DNA of 64,000 nucleotides. Source: Paulinella micropora. Lineage: Eukaryota; Cercozoa; Imbricatea; Euglyphida. This document shows positions 10,646 through 20,434 of this stretch, piece by piece (position 1 is the first letter of the stretch; the number at the start of each line of letters is the position of its first letter). A model generated the notes under the pieces. That model was given only the letters and a program-made list of their open reading frames with translations. It had not been told where the DNA came from and did no database searches. The DNA is taken from the NCBI GenBank assembly GCA_009731375.1, contig BJOX01000027.1, positions 1,278,792-1,342,791 on the forward strand, written 5' to 3'. Made by a program: the position numbers and the translations under genes.

Positions 10646-13600
10646 ATGTCGCAATATAAATCATTACTCGGCTTGTCAGAAATCGCGACAGACAGCCTAT
10701 CAATCGCAAACTTAGACTTAACCAGCACAAACATAGTCGGTCTGAATACAGACAGAGTGCCAGAAGATGCTGACCCCATAAATCTTTATTATACTGACGG
10801 CCGATTTGATACACGACTAGCTACCAAAAGCACCGCGGACATTAAAGAAGGAAAAAATTTATACTATACAGAGCAACGAGTAAGGGATAATGACGAAGTC
10901 AAAGCCTCAACTCAACACAGAAGCAATACTTCTAATCCGCACCAAACCAGTTTATATAATTTGATAGACACAAACATATTCGCACAAGCGAGCGGTCAAT
11001 ACTTAACTTACAACGATGTAGAAGGCAAATGGAAGAATACAGCCCTTGGTTCAATTGATACACTTTCAGATGCAGTTATAACCGCACCAATAGCAATGAA
11101 TAGTTATCTAACATATAATTCAATAAACTGGGTAAATAAAACATTTCCGATAAATGTGGATGAATTCGGCAATATTAGTATGGGAAGGAAGAATATAACA
11201 GGAGTTAATTTACTAAATACCAAAGATGTTGATGAATGGATATTTGAGCACCAAGATAATAATGATAAAGTGTCAGCGAGTGGAAGCATAGATAGCCACA
11301 GCGATGTGTCAATAACAGGCTTCCCACCAGATAACCAATTACTCATTTATAGCACAGGGCAATGGAGAAACACCACACCACCCTTTCTTAGATTAGACGG
11401 CACTGCTAGTATGACGGGAGGACTAATATTTAATAAATATGGGTGGTTTTGCTATTTCAGGGGCTTCTACATATAATGGAATTAATCTCGCTAATCTCGC
11501 AGTTGATGGTTCGGTGGCCAAACTAACAGGAGACCAAGCCATAGGAGGAATAAAAACATTTAGCAGTATAATAAATGCTAGTGCGGGTATTGATATGAAA
11601 AGCCAAAGCATAACAAATGTGAATTTGGTTGATGGTGTGGATGTTTCTGTTCTTGATACTTCGGTGGTTAAACTAACAGGAGACCAAACCATAGCAGGGA
11701 ATAAAAAATTTACATCAACTTTAGAAGTAAGTGGTTCATCCAATCCTACTACTTTTGATGGTATCGGCATAGCATTTGATACAAAAATAGGAATGGTTGC
11801 AGCACAAAAAACAGCAACAGCGACTTGGTATCCGATACAAATAACGGGTTCGTATGTAGAGTTATATTCAGGTAATATTTTAATTATAACCGCAACTGGA
11901 ACAACATTAAGTTTGAATAACAACAAAATAACAAACTTAGCCGACCCTTCCGCTTCAACAGATGGAGCAAATAAAAGTTATGTTGATACAAAAGACTGTC
12001 AAAATGTGAAACTAACAGGAAACCAAACCATAGCAGGAATTAAGACATATAGCAGTGGTGTTGAAATAACTGGAAATTCAATCAATTCAACGACAAAAGG
12101 CACATTCATTGTTTTCAATTCTACAAGCAATATCGGGTCTATTGCTAGTTCGGATATGAAAACTGCAACATATTACAACTTTGAAATTTCTGCGAAAAAA
12201 ATAAGTTGTATTATTGACGGGACGATTGTTTCGTGGTTTAATGCTACAGGCTTAGATTGTAATAGTAGTCGGATTGTTAATCTAGGAGCACCACAAAATG
12301 CGAATGAAGCGGTAAATAGGCAATATCTGGATGACAATTGTGTGAAACTAACAACAGACCAAACCATAACAGGAAGTAAAACATTTAATGGGGCGAGCAC
12401 TACGATAAAATATTTAACTTTAACGAACAATGCAGATTTTAATAATCAAACTACCATTAATGGTGGAAATATAACATATAATGGGCGAGGATATTAAACC
12501 AAAATGGAGGAGATATATTCTTTTCACAGACATCAGGTGATTACCAATATTTCTTATTTACTTTAAATACTGCTACAAGTGGAACCGCAGACCAAAGAGG
12601 TTATGTATTCACTAATATAGCATTTGATGCAAAAGGGGCGGGACTTTATATTTCAAAACTTTTGGATAATAAACGTGCTTCATCTGACATTGTCCGTTTT
12701 AACAATGCTGGCGGTATGCGGTTTTATGGTGCTTAGGATATGAACTCAAACAACATAACAAGTGCTGGAACATTAACGGGAACTACATTAACGGCAGCTG
12801 CTGGTATGACTACAACAACATTAACAACGAGCGACAAAATAACAACGGCATCAGGTATGCCAATAATCATAGGCAATACAACTAAAGGAATAGGAACAAC
12901 AGCGGGTTTAGAATTGTATGGGACTTATAATAATAATGCAACTGGAGCACATTTGCAGGCTATTACAACAGAAGATATATATCCCACTTTTCAACTAACT
13001 AATTTAAGTCATAATAACATAAATATGACTTTTGATGCGTATTTAGATGCTGGCGGATGGAAATCAAGTTATGCGAGTTCTAATTTTCTAATTAGTAAAT
13101 GGAATAATAAACTTAGATTTTTGTATGATAGCGGGAAAAGTGTTGGGGTTGCTGTTCCTTGGTCTCTCGCTCTGGAACTTGACACATCGGGCTTATTAAC
13201 AACGAAGGCAATAACAGCAAGTGGAGCGATAACGGCAAATGCGGGTATATCAACAACAACGGCAACTGCGAGTGGATTACTAACGGCAAATGCTGGGATT
13301 ACATACACTGGCACACTAACGTCAGTAACGAATGCCAGCGGGGCGAAAATAGGAATTCAGGGACAAACAGACGGAACAAATGCAAAAGGAATATTTCTAT
13401 GGGATACGACTAATACAAGTTGGGGGATTTATGCAGCATCTGGCGGAGTTGGAAACGCTAGAAGTTTGGCAAATGGTTTGGCGGTTTCTGGAAATGATTT
13501 TAGTTCGTATAGTTTTCGGTTTAGGGTTGCTAATGATTCTACAATGGGTTTTGTATGGGAGAATTCAGCAGAGCAATTGTTGATGTCGTTAAATGGACTC

Positions 13601-14436
13601 AATGGGACTTTATGGACAAAAGGATTGATAACGGCTAGTGCGGGAATTACATACTCTGGGTTGCTAACGACCACAACTAATAATGGAGCGAAAATAGGAA
13701 TTCAAGGACGAACAGACGGGACGAATGCGAGAGGAATATTTGTATGGGATACCGCTGATTCAGCATGGGGGATTTATATGTCTCAGTCTGGGGGGAATAG
13801 GTCATTAAATGGAGGACCAGCACCAGCAGGAGGAGTAGGCGGAGGATTAACTTCTTATGCTATTAGATTTAGAGTAAATAATTCTTCAACGAGTGGGTTC
13901 ATATGGGAGAATAGTTCAAATACTGCTTTAATGTCTTTGAAAGCAAGCGATGGACAATTATGGGTATTGTCTAATTCAATTCAATATTCAGACAGGAGAA
14001 AAAAAAAGATATAAAGGAATGCTTAGGCTTAGATTTTATTAATAAGTTAAATCCAGTTTGCTATCGTATGATTGATGACAACAAGAAACAAAGAACTGGT
14101 TTGATAGCACAGGAATTAGAAATCGTATTAACAGAAATGGATATGCTAGATTTTGGCGGTTTTATAAAAGAAACAATTATGGTTCCGTGTCCAAAGCAAA
14201 GAAAGGAATGCGAATTGAAAGGTGTGAGTGTTAATCCAGAAGATGTTAAATGTATTGATAGTGGTGATGTCGGTTATGGTATAGGTTATTCCGAGTTTAT
14301 TGCACCATTAATTAAAGCGGTTCAACAATTATCAGAAAAGGTAGTTAATTTAGAAAAAGAAAATGAACTTTTACTTAATATACTACAAGACCAAGCAAAT
14401 CAATTGGCAGAAATCCGTAATTACAATGCCCCCTAG
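10646..14436 (+). pseudogene. Long fibre protein with C-terminal S74-type chaperone, frameshifted
   Basis: Probable receptor-binding fibre. Segments 10646-11476, 11439-12497, 12498-12730, 12740-14014 and 14015-14436 form one roughly 1260-residue reading path. The shaft has four copies of KLTGDQTIAGxKTF (near 11520, 11667, 12006, 12344), then Gly/Thr-rich beta repeats such as TASAGITYSG. The end is an intramolecular chaperone of the Peptidase_S74 family: YSDRRKKK, a break in an A-run, KDIKECLGLDFINKL, RTGLIAQELE, then GIGYSEFIAPLIKAVQQL and a coiled coil. That family trimerises phage tail spikes and cleaves itself before the Ser-Asp. Breaks are near 11440, 12490 and 14000, with a TAG near 12734. 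Some lie at homopolymers. Confidence 0.85.
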
Positions 14437-14761
14437 ATTACACCCTCCACCTCCACTCATTGATATGGCAGATGGCGAACTAACACCAGAATTAAAGTCT
14501 CGCTGTATTTCGTCAGAGTTAAAAAATGAAGAAAAAAAATTAGATCACGAGATAAACGAGTGGCGATGTTGCTGCTTTAAAGAAAGGACAGATGCAAGAT
14601 TAATTAAATATGCTGTTCAGATGACAGTTATATGTAGCATAATCATTTTGTGTGTTGTTAGATTGAGCGACCCGACAATCAGTTGTGCTAATGCTAACAC
14701 ATTTATAGGCGTACTCACGCTTCTTATTGGGATAATCTGCCCGTCTCCAAAAATAAATTAA
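14426..14761 (+). CDS. Small two-helix membrane protein
   Basis: Starting at the ATG in TTACAATGCC, this 111-residue protein has a Pro-rich N-terminus (MPPRLHPPPPLIDMADGEL), a Cys cluster (WRCCCFKE) and two hydrophobic segments, AVQMTVICSIIILCVV and FIGVLTLLIGIIC. It overlaps the fibre terminus by 11 bp in another frame. A virion membrane or host-membrane role is a guess. No family is recognised. Confidence 0.6.
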   Translation: MPPRLHPPPPLIDMADGELTPELKSRCISSELKNEEKKLDHEINEWRCCCFKERTDARLIKYAVQMTVICSIIILCVVRLSDPTISCANANTFIGVLTLLIGIICPSPKIN

Positions 14762-15417
14762 AAACCAAAAGCGGATAATCCCATCATATTGTCGTAGTGT
14801 ATTTGTGTTTTAAGATGCTTTGACAAATTATCAATTCTGAAAGAATTACCACATTCACATTGAACTATTTTTGATTCATATATTCTTTTTTTTCGGTTTA
14901 TCTCATCTTTATTTCTGTCTATATATTCTTTCCATTTTTGTGATAGTTGTTCTTTGTTTTTTGCCACGTATTCTTTAAGATATCGTGACACATAGTCTTC
15001 ATTTTTTTCAAGCCATTCTTTTCTTTTTTGTGCTATTTTCTCTTTGTTTGTTTCTCTATATTTTTTATCTCTTTGTGCTATTTTACCCTTGTTTTGTTCT
15101 CTGTATTCCTTTTTAGTTTGACATTCTACTCTTTTGTTTATACAATTTTCTGTTTGTCTTATTATCTCTCCTTCTCGCCTTCTCAGTTGATTTACATTTT
15201 CACACGAATAATCTTCAATTAATTCAACGAAGGCATCATTATATTTGACGATTTCAAAAGAAGAAACATAATGATATTTTCCATTCATCCAGTTTTTGTA
15301 ATCAATTTTATGAGCATACAATTGCTTATATAATGGTTGAGCGGTTGAACCGATATACACCTGATCGGTTTGATATGACCTAATCGCATATATTTTTCCT
15401 TGTTTATAGTCTGGCAT
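14758..15417 (-). CDS. GIY-YIG endonuclease with coiled-coil repeats and C2H2-like end
   Basis: Residues near the start match the GIY-YIG fold (KIYAIRSYQTDQVYIGSTAQ), so single-strand or double-strand DNA nicking is expected. A middle region repeats EYREQNKGKIAQRDKKYRE-like helices, and the end carries CECGNSFRIDNLSKHLKTQIH, a CxC...HxxxxxH zinc-binding pattern. The start MPDYKQGKIYAI places the motif at the usual distance. Similar GIY-YIG proteins occur in virophages and giant viruses. The gene is intact and lies on the minus strand opposite the neighbouring virion genes. Confidence 0.85.
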   Translation of the reverse strand: MPDYKQGKIYAIRSYQTDQVYIGSTAQPLYKQLYAHKIDYKNWMNGKYHYVSSFEIVKYNDAFVELIEDYSCENVNQLRRREGEIIRQTENCINKRVECQTKKEYREQNKGKIAQRDKKYRETNKEKIAQKRKEWLEKNEDYVSRYLKEYVAKNKEQLSQKWKEYIDRNKDEINRKKRIYESKIVQCECGNSFRIDNLSKHLKTQIHYDNMMGLSAFGF

Positions 15418-15445
15418 CGTTTTATATCGTTTATTATCATTATGT

Positions 15446-15697
15446 TTAAATAGAATTACATTCATAGGTATGTGTCATATACCATCTATTATCACCCGCA
15501 CACATTAAAGGCAAAGCCTCATCTAAACTACGACACATATTATTTCCGTTATTCATGAAAACACACTTAAACCCTGTATCTACCCCTTGCTTTATACAAT
15601 AAGCACAACTCTCATTCTTTTTTTCGCTTACCCGCGAGTAAAAGTCGCAGGCAGTTCGCGAAATAGCCGACCACACAAACAATAATATTATTAACAT
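15446..15697 (-). CDS. Small secreted or membrane-anchored Cys-rich protein
   Basis: 83 residues with a hydrophobic start (MLIILLFVWSAI) followed by about seven cysteines (CDF, CAYC, CVF, CRS, CAG, CNS). This looks like a signal peptide or anchor plus a disulphide-bonded ectodomain. It is divergent from the gene at 15745, with a shared promoter region of under 50 bp, and its end overlaps the region before the GIY-YIG start. No family is recognised. Confidence 0.55.
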   Translation of the reverse strand: MLIILLFVWSAISRTACDFYSRVSEKKNESCAYCIKQGVDTGFKCVFMNNGNNMCRSLDEALPLMCAGDNRWYMTHTYECNSI

Positions 15698-15710
15698 TTG
15701 TATATTTTTT

Positions 15711-15744
15711 GCTCAAAGATTTTTTAAAATCTTTGTATATAATC
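15711..15744 (+). promoter_or_regulatory. Second palindromic promoter-like motif
   Basis: GCTCAAAGATTTTTTAAAATCTTTG is followed by TATATAATC and then the ATG at 15745. It matches the fibre upstream motif in 22 of the 24 shared core positions by eye. Confidence 0.65.
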
Positions 15745-16107
15745 ATGGCTACTGAATATAAATATCAGCGGATTATTTTTCTAAGCAATGATTTTGTTGG
15801 AAGCAAAACATTTAATAAAAATATTCAAATGTCATTCACACCGACCAAAATGAATGTTAAGTTTATTCATTATACAAACGACCAGACGGAAACTAAAACC
15901 AGAATTCTTTACATGGACAGAATTGGAATTATCGGCACATTCGCTGATAGTAATATAGCAAACATTTCAAACCTTAGTTATAATTTAGGTGTCGTTGGAT
16001 GGACAGACGGACAATATACATTTAAAGTCCTTGAAACTGACAGCGGAAATTTTGATACAGGAAATTTAGCGGGAAGAATTGTTGTGTGTTTGGAATTCTT
16101 AGGATAA
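15745..16107 (+). CDS. Small putative structural protein
   Basis: 120 residues starting MATEYKYQRIIFLSNDFVGS, predominantly beta-like with no obvious membrane segment, ending RIVVCLEFLG. The start is placed at the ATG following the palindromic promoter motif, which it shares with the fibre gene. The next ATG (ATPase) is 10 bp downstream, so the two are probably a transcription unit or tightly packed late genes. A minor capsid or cement role is possible. No family is recognised. Confidence 0.6.
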   Translation: MATEYKYQRIIFLSNDFVGSKTFNKNIQMSFTPTKMNVKFIHYTNDQTETKTRILYMDRIGIIGTFADSNIANISNLSYNLGVVGWTDGQYTFKVLETDSGNFDTGNLAGRIVVCLEFLG

Positions 16108-16116
16108 TAATATACA

Positions 16117-16932
16117 ATGCTTAAGATTAACAATGTCAAGGTGAAGCCTGTAAAACAAGAGGGGGATGGAAACAAAAAAGCAAAAGGTTATAANNNNNNN
16201 NNNTAAATTATTCAACGAGCCGTATGCCAATATATTTCTACTCGCCCGTAAGAAGAGCGGGAAAACGACAGCACTCTTTGAAATACTGAAACGGACTACA
16301 AACAGAAAAACCCGTATTGTCATTATTGCTTCAACAATTCACAAGGACTACATTTATAAAGCAATGGTTAAGCACTTTAAGAACAGAGGCAACCCGATGG
16401 CGATATATACCTTTCTTAAATCAGATGGTGTAAATGTGATAGACTATGAACTTGACAAACTGAACAGAAAGGACGAGCAACACAAAGGAGAAATCAAAGA
16501 TTAAGAGGAAATAGAGAAACCACAATTTTTATACTTTGGAAAGGAAAAGAAAAAAGAAGAAGGAGGTGAGAAGAAAGAGCGACCAAGTAAGTATATTTCG
16601 CCAGAGGTTGTTTTGTTTTGGACGATTTAGGAAGTGGATTAAGAGACAAGTCCGTAAGTGATTTGTTAAAAAAGAACAGACACTATAAAAGTAAGGTGAT
16701 TATGTCAAGCCAGTATTTAAACGACCTTAGACCAGAAGCCATTAAGCAGTTAGATTATTTGTTAATCTTTCCAGGCCAGTCTCAGGATAAAATGGAACTC
16801 GTGTATAAACACTTAGACTTATCTTTTGACTTTGATTATTTTCTTCAAAAGTATCACGAGGCTACAAAGGAGAGATTTAATTTTCTTTATGTCTCAAGTG
16901 TTGATGATGAACTTCGCAAAAACTTTAATTTT
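16117..16932 (+). pseudogene. FtsK/HerA-type (A32-like) DNA-packaging ATPase, disrupted
   Basis: Drives genome packaging. The start MLKINNVKVKPVKQ is followed by an N10 gap (16194-16203), then Walker A in LLARKKSGKTTALFEIL and the strand RTRIVIIAST. A TAA near 16502 stops the frame. Sequence resumes with Walker B VLDDLGSGLRD (about 16614-16645), KSKVIMSSQYLNDL with the sensor Gln, and YLLIFPGQSQDKMELVYKHL. A further gap is at 16933-16942. The frame differs between the Walker A and B halves. Order, spacing and neighbours (protease, capsids) fit the Polinton ATPase. Confidence 0.88.
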
Positions 16933-16978
16933 NNNNNNNNNNAGAATTTCACTTCGTGCTACGCACTCTCGTTTATTT

Positions 16979-17037
16979 GGAGGGGGTGAAACCCCCTACC
17001 ATACCCCCGCGGGTTTGGAAAGGGGCGTAGTCCCTTC
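16979..17037 (-). repeat. Second GC-rich hairpin repeat, inverted
   Basis: Contains GGGGGTGAAACCCCC followed by TACCATACCCCCGCGGGTTT and GGAAAGGGGCGTAGTCCC. It is the inverse of the block at 4924-4983. A shorter fragment, CCGCGGGTTTATAG, lies at 17677-17690. Confidence 0.65.
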
Positions 17038-17221
17038 CATAAACATCGGAAACCATTAAAGCAAAAAAAAACGATGTTTGTTGAAGACGTAGTCTGAAAC
17101 AAATATCAAATAAATAATTATTTTTTCTGTATTATATATTTCACTATCTTTTATGGTAGTTAAAACAACTCGTGTTGAAGTCATTCCAACAATCGGCAAA
17201 CGAACAATTAACTCAAGCACA

Positions 17222-17498
17222 ATGGCTGGAGGCAAAAAGAAGACTGGTCGTAAGAAGAAGCAAGGAGGCAAGGGACAGGCTAGCGGTAAAATTAACTGGG
17301 CTCGTGTTGGTAAGACAGCAATGGCTGTGAATAAATTTCTTCGTGATAACAAGATTATTTCAAAGACTGCGAATGCCCTTGGTGATGTCGGGGTACCATA
17401 TGCGTCTCGTATCGGGACTACCGCTGCAAAACTTGGGTATGGTAGGCAGAGCGGNNNNNNNNNNAAAACAATATGGCCGTGGTGCCTTGAAATTTTAA
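17222..17498 (+). CDS. Basic core or minor virion protein, interrupted by a gap
   Basis: Starts MAGGKKKTGRKKKQGGKGQ, then KINWARVGKTAMAVNKFLRDNKIISKTANALGD and ends in Gly/Tyr/Arg repeats (LGYGRQSG, gap, KQYGRGALKF). The strongly basic head and GYGR tail are like small adenovirus-type core or membrane-lytic proteins found beside Polinton protease genes. This is an inference from composition and position. The 10-N gap at 17455-17464 hides a short part. The frame is otherwise open. Confidence 0.6.
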
Positions 17499-17764
17499 AG
17501 ATATTTTGTTCTGACTTCGTCATCACAAAACATCGAAGACCATTATTTTTTCTTAAAATAAAAAATCGATGTTTTAGAATATAAACGAAGTGTTATAGCA
17601 AAAATCACAAGTGATTTTTTTATAAGCGAGAATGCGAAGCATGAAGCGCAACTCTAAAATATCAAAGGTAAGACCACCGCGGGTTTATAGAAATAAAAGG
17701 GAGGCCTTACATTATCCAGAAGGGTAAAAAATATTATCTTAATTTCGGTAAGAAAACAAATGAT

Positions 17765-19526
17765 ATGAGCACACTTCAAATTGTTAAACTTTTTATGAAA
17801 TACTTGAGCAGACCAAAAGCAAAGAAAAAAACAAAGAAGGAAGACTTAAGAAAAGTCCAGAGCCTGTCAGAGATTGAACAGAATACAAGAACAGCAATTC
17901 AAGACCACTTAGACAAACTCAGAAAGGAAAAGTATGAAGGTATTGAAACCATAGAGAAAAAAGAAAGAAAGGCACGGGAAGATTTAGACGAGGAGAAGAA
18001 GAGGCAAGAAAGAAAAGACATAGCAGATGCTAAGGAAAGACAAGAGATAATGGATAGGGAACATAAAAGAGAACTAGCGGATATTAATGAACGACAAGAA
18101 CAAAAAGCCAGAGAACTAAGAAGGGAGCAAAAACTCATAGAAGATGTAAAATATGAAGAAGACAGAAAAAATAGGATACAAGCATTGCCACCGCCACCAC
18201 AATATCAATATATTATTCAACCACAGCAGGGACAGCCACAAGAACAACAGGCACAGCCAGAGGTAAAAGTAAAGCCAAATAAAGAATTTGAAGACAATAA
18301 AAAATTAATCACAAATTCTGGAGTTTTTACTCAAGCAGATATAGATAATTGGGATCCTAGTAAAATACAAAGTATAGCAGAAAGAATAAAAGAATTTCAA
18401 AAGCAACAAATAACAATAGATGATATGAAAAAAATGCTAGGAGCACATGAAGCATTAAATAAAAATATAGGAAACCAACTAGAGGAGGCTAAATACAAAG
18501 CAATGTTAAAGAATGGATTGTCGAATAGTAATATTGAGAAAAAACTTACTATTAAAATTCTTGGTGAAGCATTAGGGGATAAACTTAAAAATGAAGGCCA
18601 CGATGTTAAAGGTTGGAACCAAAGGGCATCATGGATAATAGACAAAATTGTAGAACATAAAATAGATGTAGGACAAAAGAAGGACGAAGTAAAAAAGAAA
18701 CTCGCAGAATATTTGGGATTACAAACGGGAACTGGTTTAGAAGATTTGATTAATAAAGTGTTTTCCGTAGAAAATATTAAAAAGTATTTATCAAGAAAAG
18801 AATGGGTTCATTCAATGAGAAAAAAGATTATGTTAATGCTCTTATAATAAATATAGAAATGAGCAACAGCCAGAGCAACCACAGCAACCAGAGCCACAGC
18901 CTGAGCCACAGCAACCACAGCCAGACCAAACACCACCAGAGGAGACAACCATACCCCCGAGCGTCGCGGAGACACCAGAGCAACCACAGACAGACGAGCA
19001 ACAGCCAGAGCAAGTCCCATTACAGGGAGAGGGACGGGGATTAATGACTAACGAAATAGATGACGTAATGAAAAAATATGGATGGTATCTCGGAGCAATA
19101 GCCAGTGATGAAATTTACAAGTTGAAGCCTGGAAGCAGAAAGCGATACGGATTTATTATGAATACCGATCCGAGCAACAAAAAAGGACAGCACTGGATGG
19201 CAGTATGGATAAGTCTAGATAGAGACAGAAGTGTTGAAGTGTATGACCCATTAGCACTTTACGAACCTACTGAAGACTTTCAACAACAAATGAAACAGCT
19301 AATAGATAAAAGCCACCCCGATAGTTATTTATTAATGAAAGTAAATAAGGTAAAAAAGCAGAGTGATACCAGTGATACCTGCGGATGGTTCGCAATGCGT
19401 TTTTTGATGGAGCGGGCAAAAGGAGTGCGATTTAAGTTTGCTAGTGGCTATACAGATTTAAAAGAAGACGAAGCGGAGAAATTAAAAGCACAGAATGGTT
19501 ATGGTCATTTTGATACTTTTATTTGA
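17765..19526 (+). pseudogene. Coiled-coil protein fused in layout to an adenain-like cysteine protease
   Basis: The N-terminal two-thirds (17765-18847) is a long charged coiled coil (EKKRQERKDIADAKERQE), a PPPPQYQY linker and a helical domain. After a frame change near 18840 a Pro/Gln/Glu linker (about 18860-19035) leads into a protease at 19044-19526. Candidate catalytic residues are His in GQHWMAVWI, Asp in VYDPLA and Cys in SDTCGWFAMRFL, the adenovirus protease order that matures virion proteins. Upstream, at about 17690-17764, YNFGKKT-like coding sequence in other frames suggests the gene once began earlier. Polinton proteases are usually short single-domain genes, so the coiled-coil extension is unusual, or else two genes abut. 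Confidence 0.8.
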
Positions 19527-19548
19527 AATATTATTTGTATAATATAAA

Positions 19549-20352
19549 ATGGAGTATAAAGGCGGTCGTTCAAGTTCCATTTACTACATAAATAGTAAAA
19601 ATAGGATAACTGGCACAGACAGCGACTTTACACACGAAGTCAATATGAAGGGACTAGACAATCCCACACATTGTAAAATTCTTCATATCTATGCGTATTA
19701 CTCAGTCGCCAGTCCTTACAATACTTTTACATTATCCGAAGACGGATATGAGGCTTTAATTACGATACCTGAGGGAAACTACACAATGAACAATTTAAAA
19801 AATAAACTATCTGAGATACTGACGACAGAAAGTCCAAATGACTATACTTATGTTGTCTCGAGCAACAATACCAACATAGACCCAGAAGATGGAAAATTAA
19901 CATTCAGTGTGTCAGAGAATAAAGGAATTCAACCGCGATTTATATTTGATGGTGATACCCGTATTCACGAGGTTATGGGGTTTGATAGAAATTCAACATA
20001 TTTCTTCGCTAATGATTTTATTAAATCGCCAAATGTGATTATTTTAACTGGCGAAAAAACTTTGTATCTTCAATCGGATTCGGTAAATGAAGGAGATAAT
20101 CACGTGCTTCAAGAAATATATACAGCCAACGAAATTCCTTTTGGGTCTGTCATTTACGACGGCTCTGGTAGTGAATACGGAAAAACATTGTCCACTAATT
20201 CAAACAACGTATTTAGATTTTACTTGACGGACGAAAACGACCAAGCCATTAATCTTAATGGTTTAGGCATCGTTATGACTTTATTGGTTTATCGTGAAAC
20301 TAATTATTTTAGTTTATTTAATTCATTTTTCAATTTTTTAAAGACGAGGTAG
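19549..20352 (+). CDS. Minor capsid (penton) protein
   Basis: 267 residues, opening MEYKGGRSSSIYYINSKNRI and TGTDSDFTHEV, the recognisable N-terminal pattern of Polinton and virophage penton proteins. It goes on with single-jelly-roll beta strands. It forms the pentameric vertices of the icosahedral virion. The gene is intact, starts 23 bp after the protease stop behind a TATAATATAAA-like motif, and is followed 83 bp later by the major capsid gene, the usual order. Confidence 0.88.
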   Translation: MEYKGGRSSSIYYINSKNRITGTDSDFTHEVNMKGLDNPTHCKILHIYAYYSVASPYNTFTLSEDGYEALITIPEGNYTMNNLKNKLSEILTTESPNDYTYVVSSNNTNIDPEDGKLTFSVSENKGIQPRFIFDGDTRIHEVMGFDRNSTYFFANDFIKSPNVIILTGEKTLYLQSDSVNEGDNHVLQEIYTANEIPFGSVIYDGSGSEYGKTLSTNSNNVFRFYLTDENDQAINLNGLGIVMTLLVYRETNYFSLFNSFFNFLKTR

Positions 20353-20434
20353 ATTATTTTAGAATTATTTATTTTTTTCTATAATATATTCTCGTGAAGT
20401 AGTTCATTTACACCACTTCAAAAACAAAACAAAA

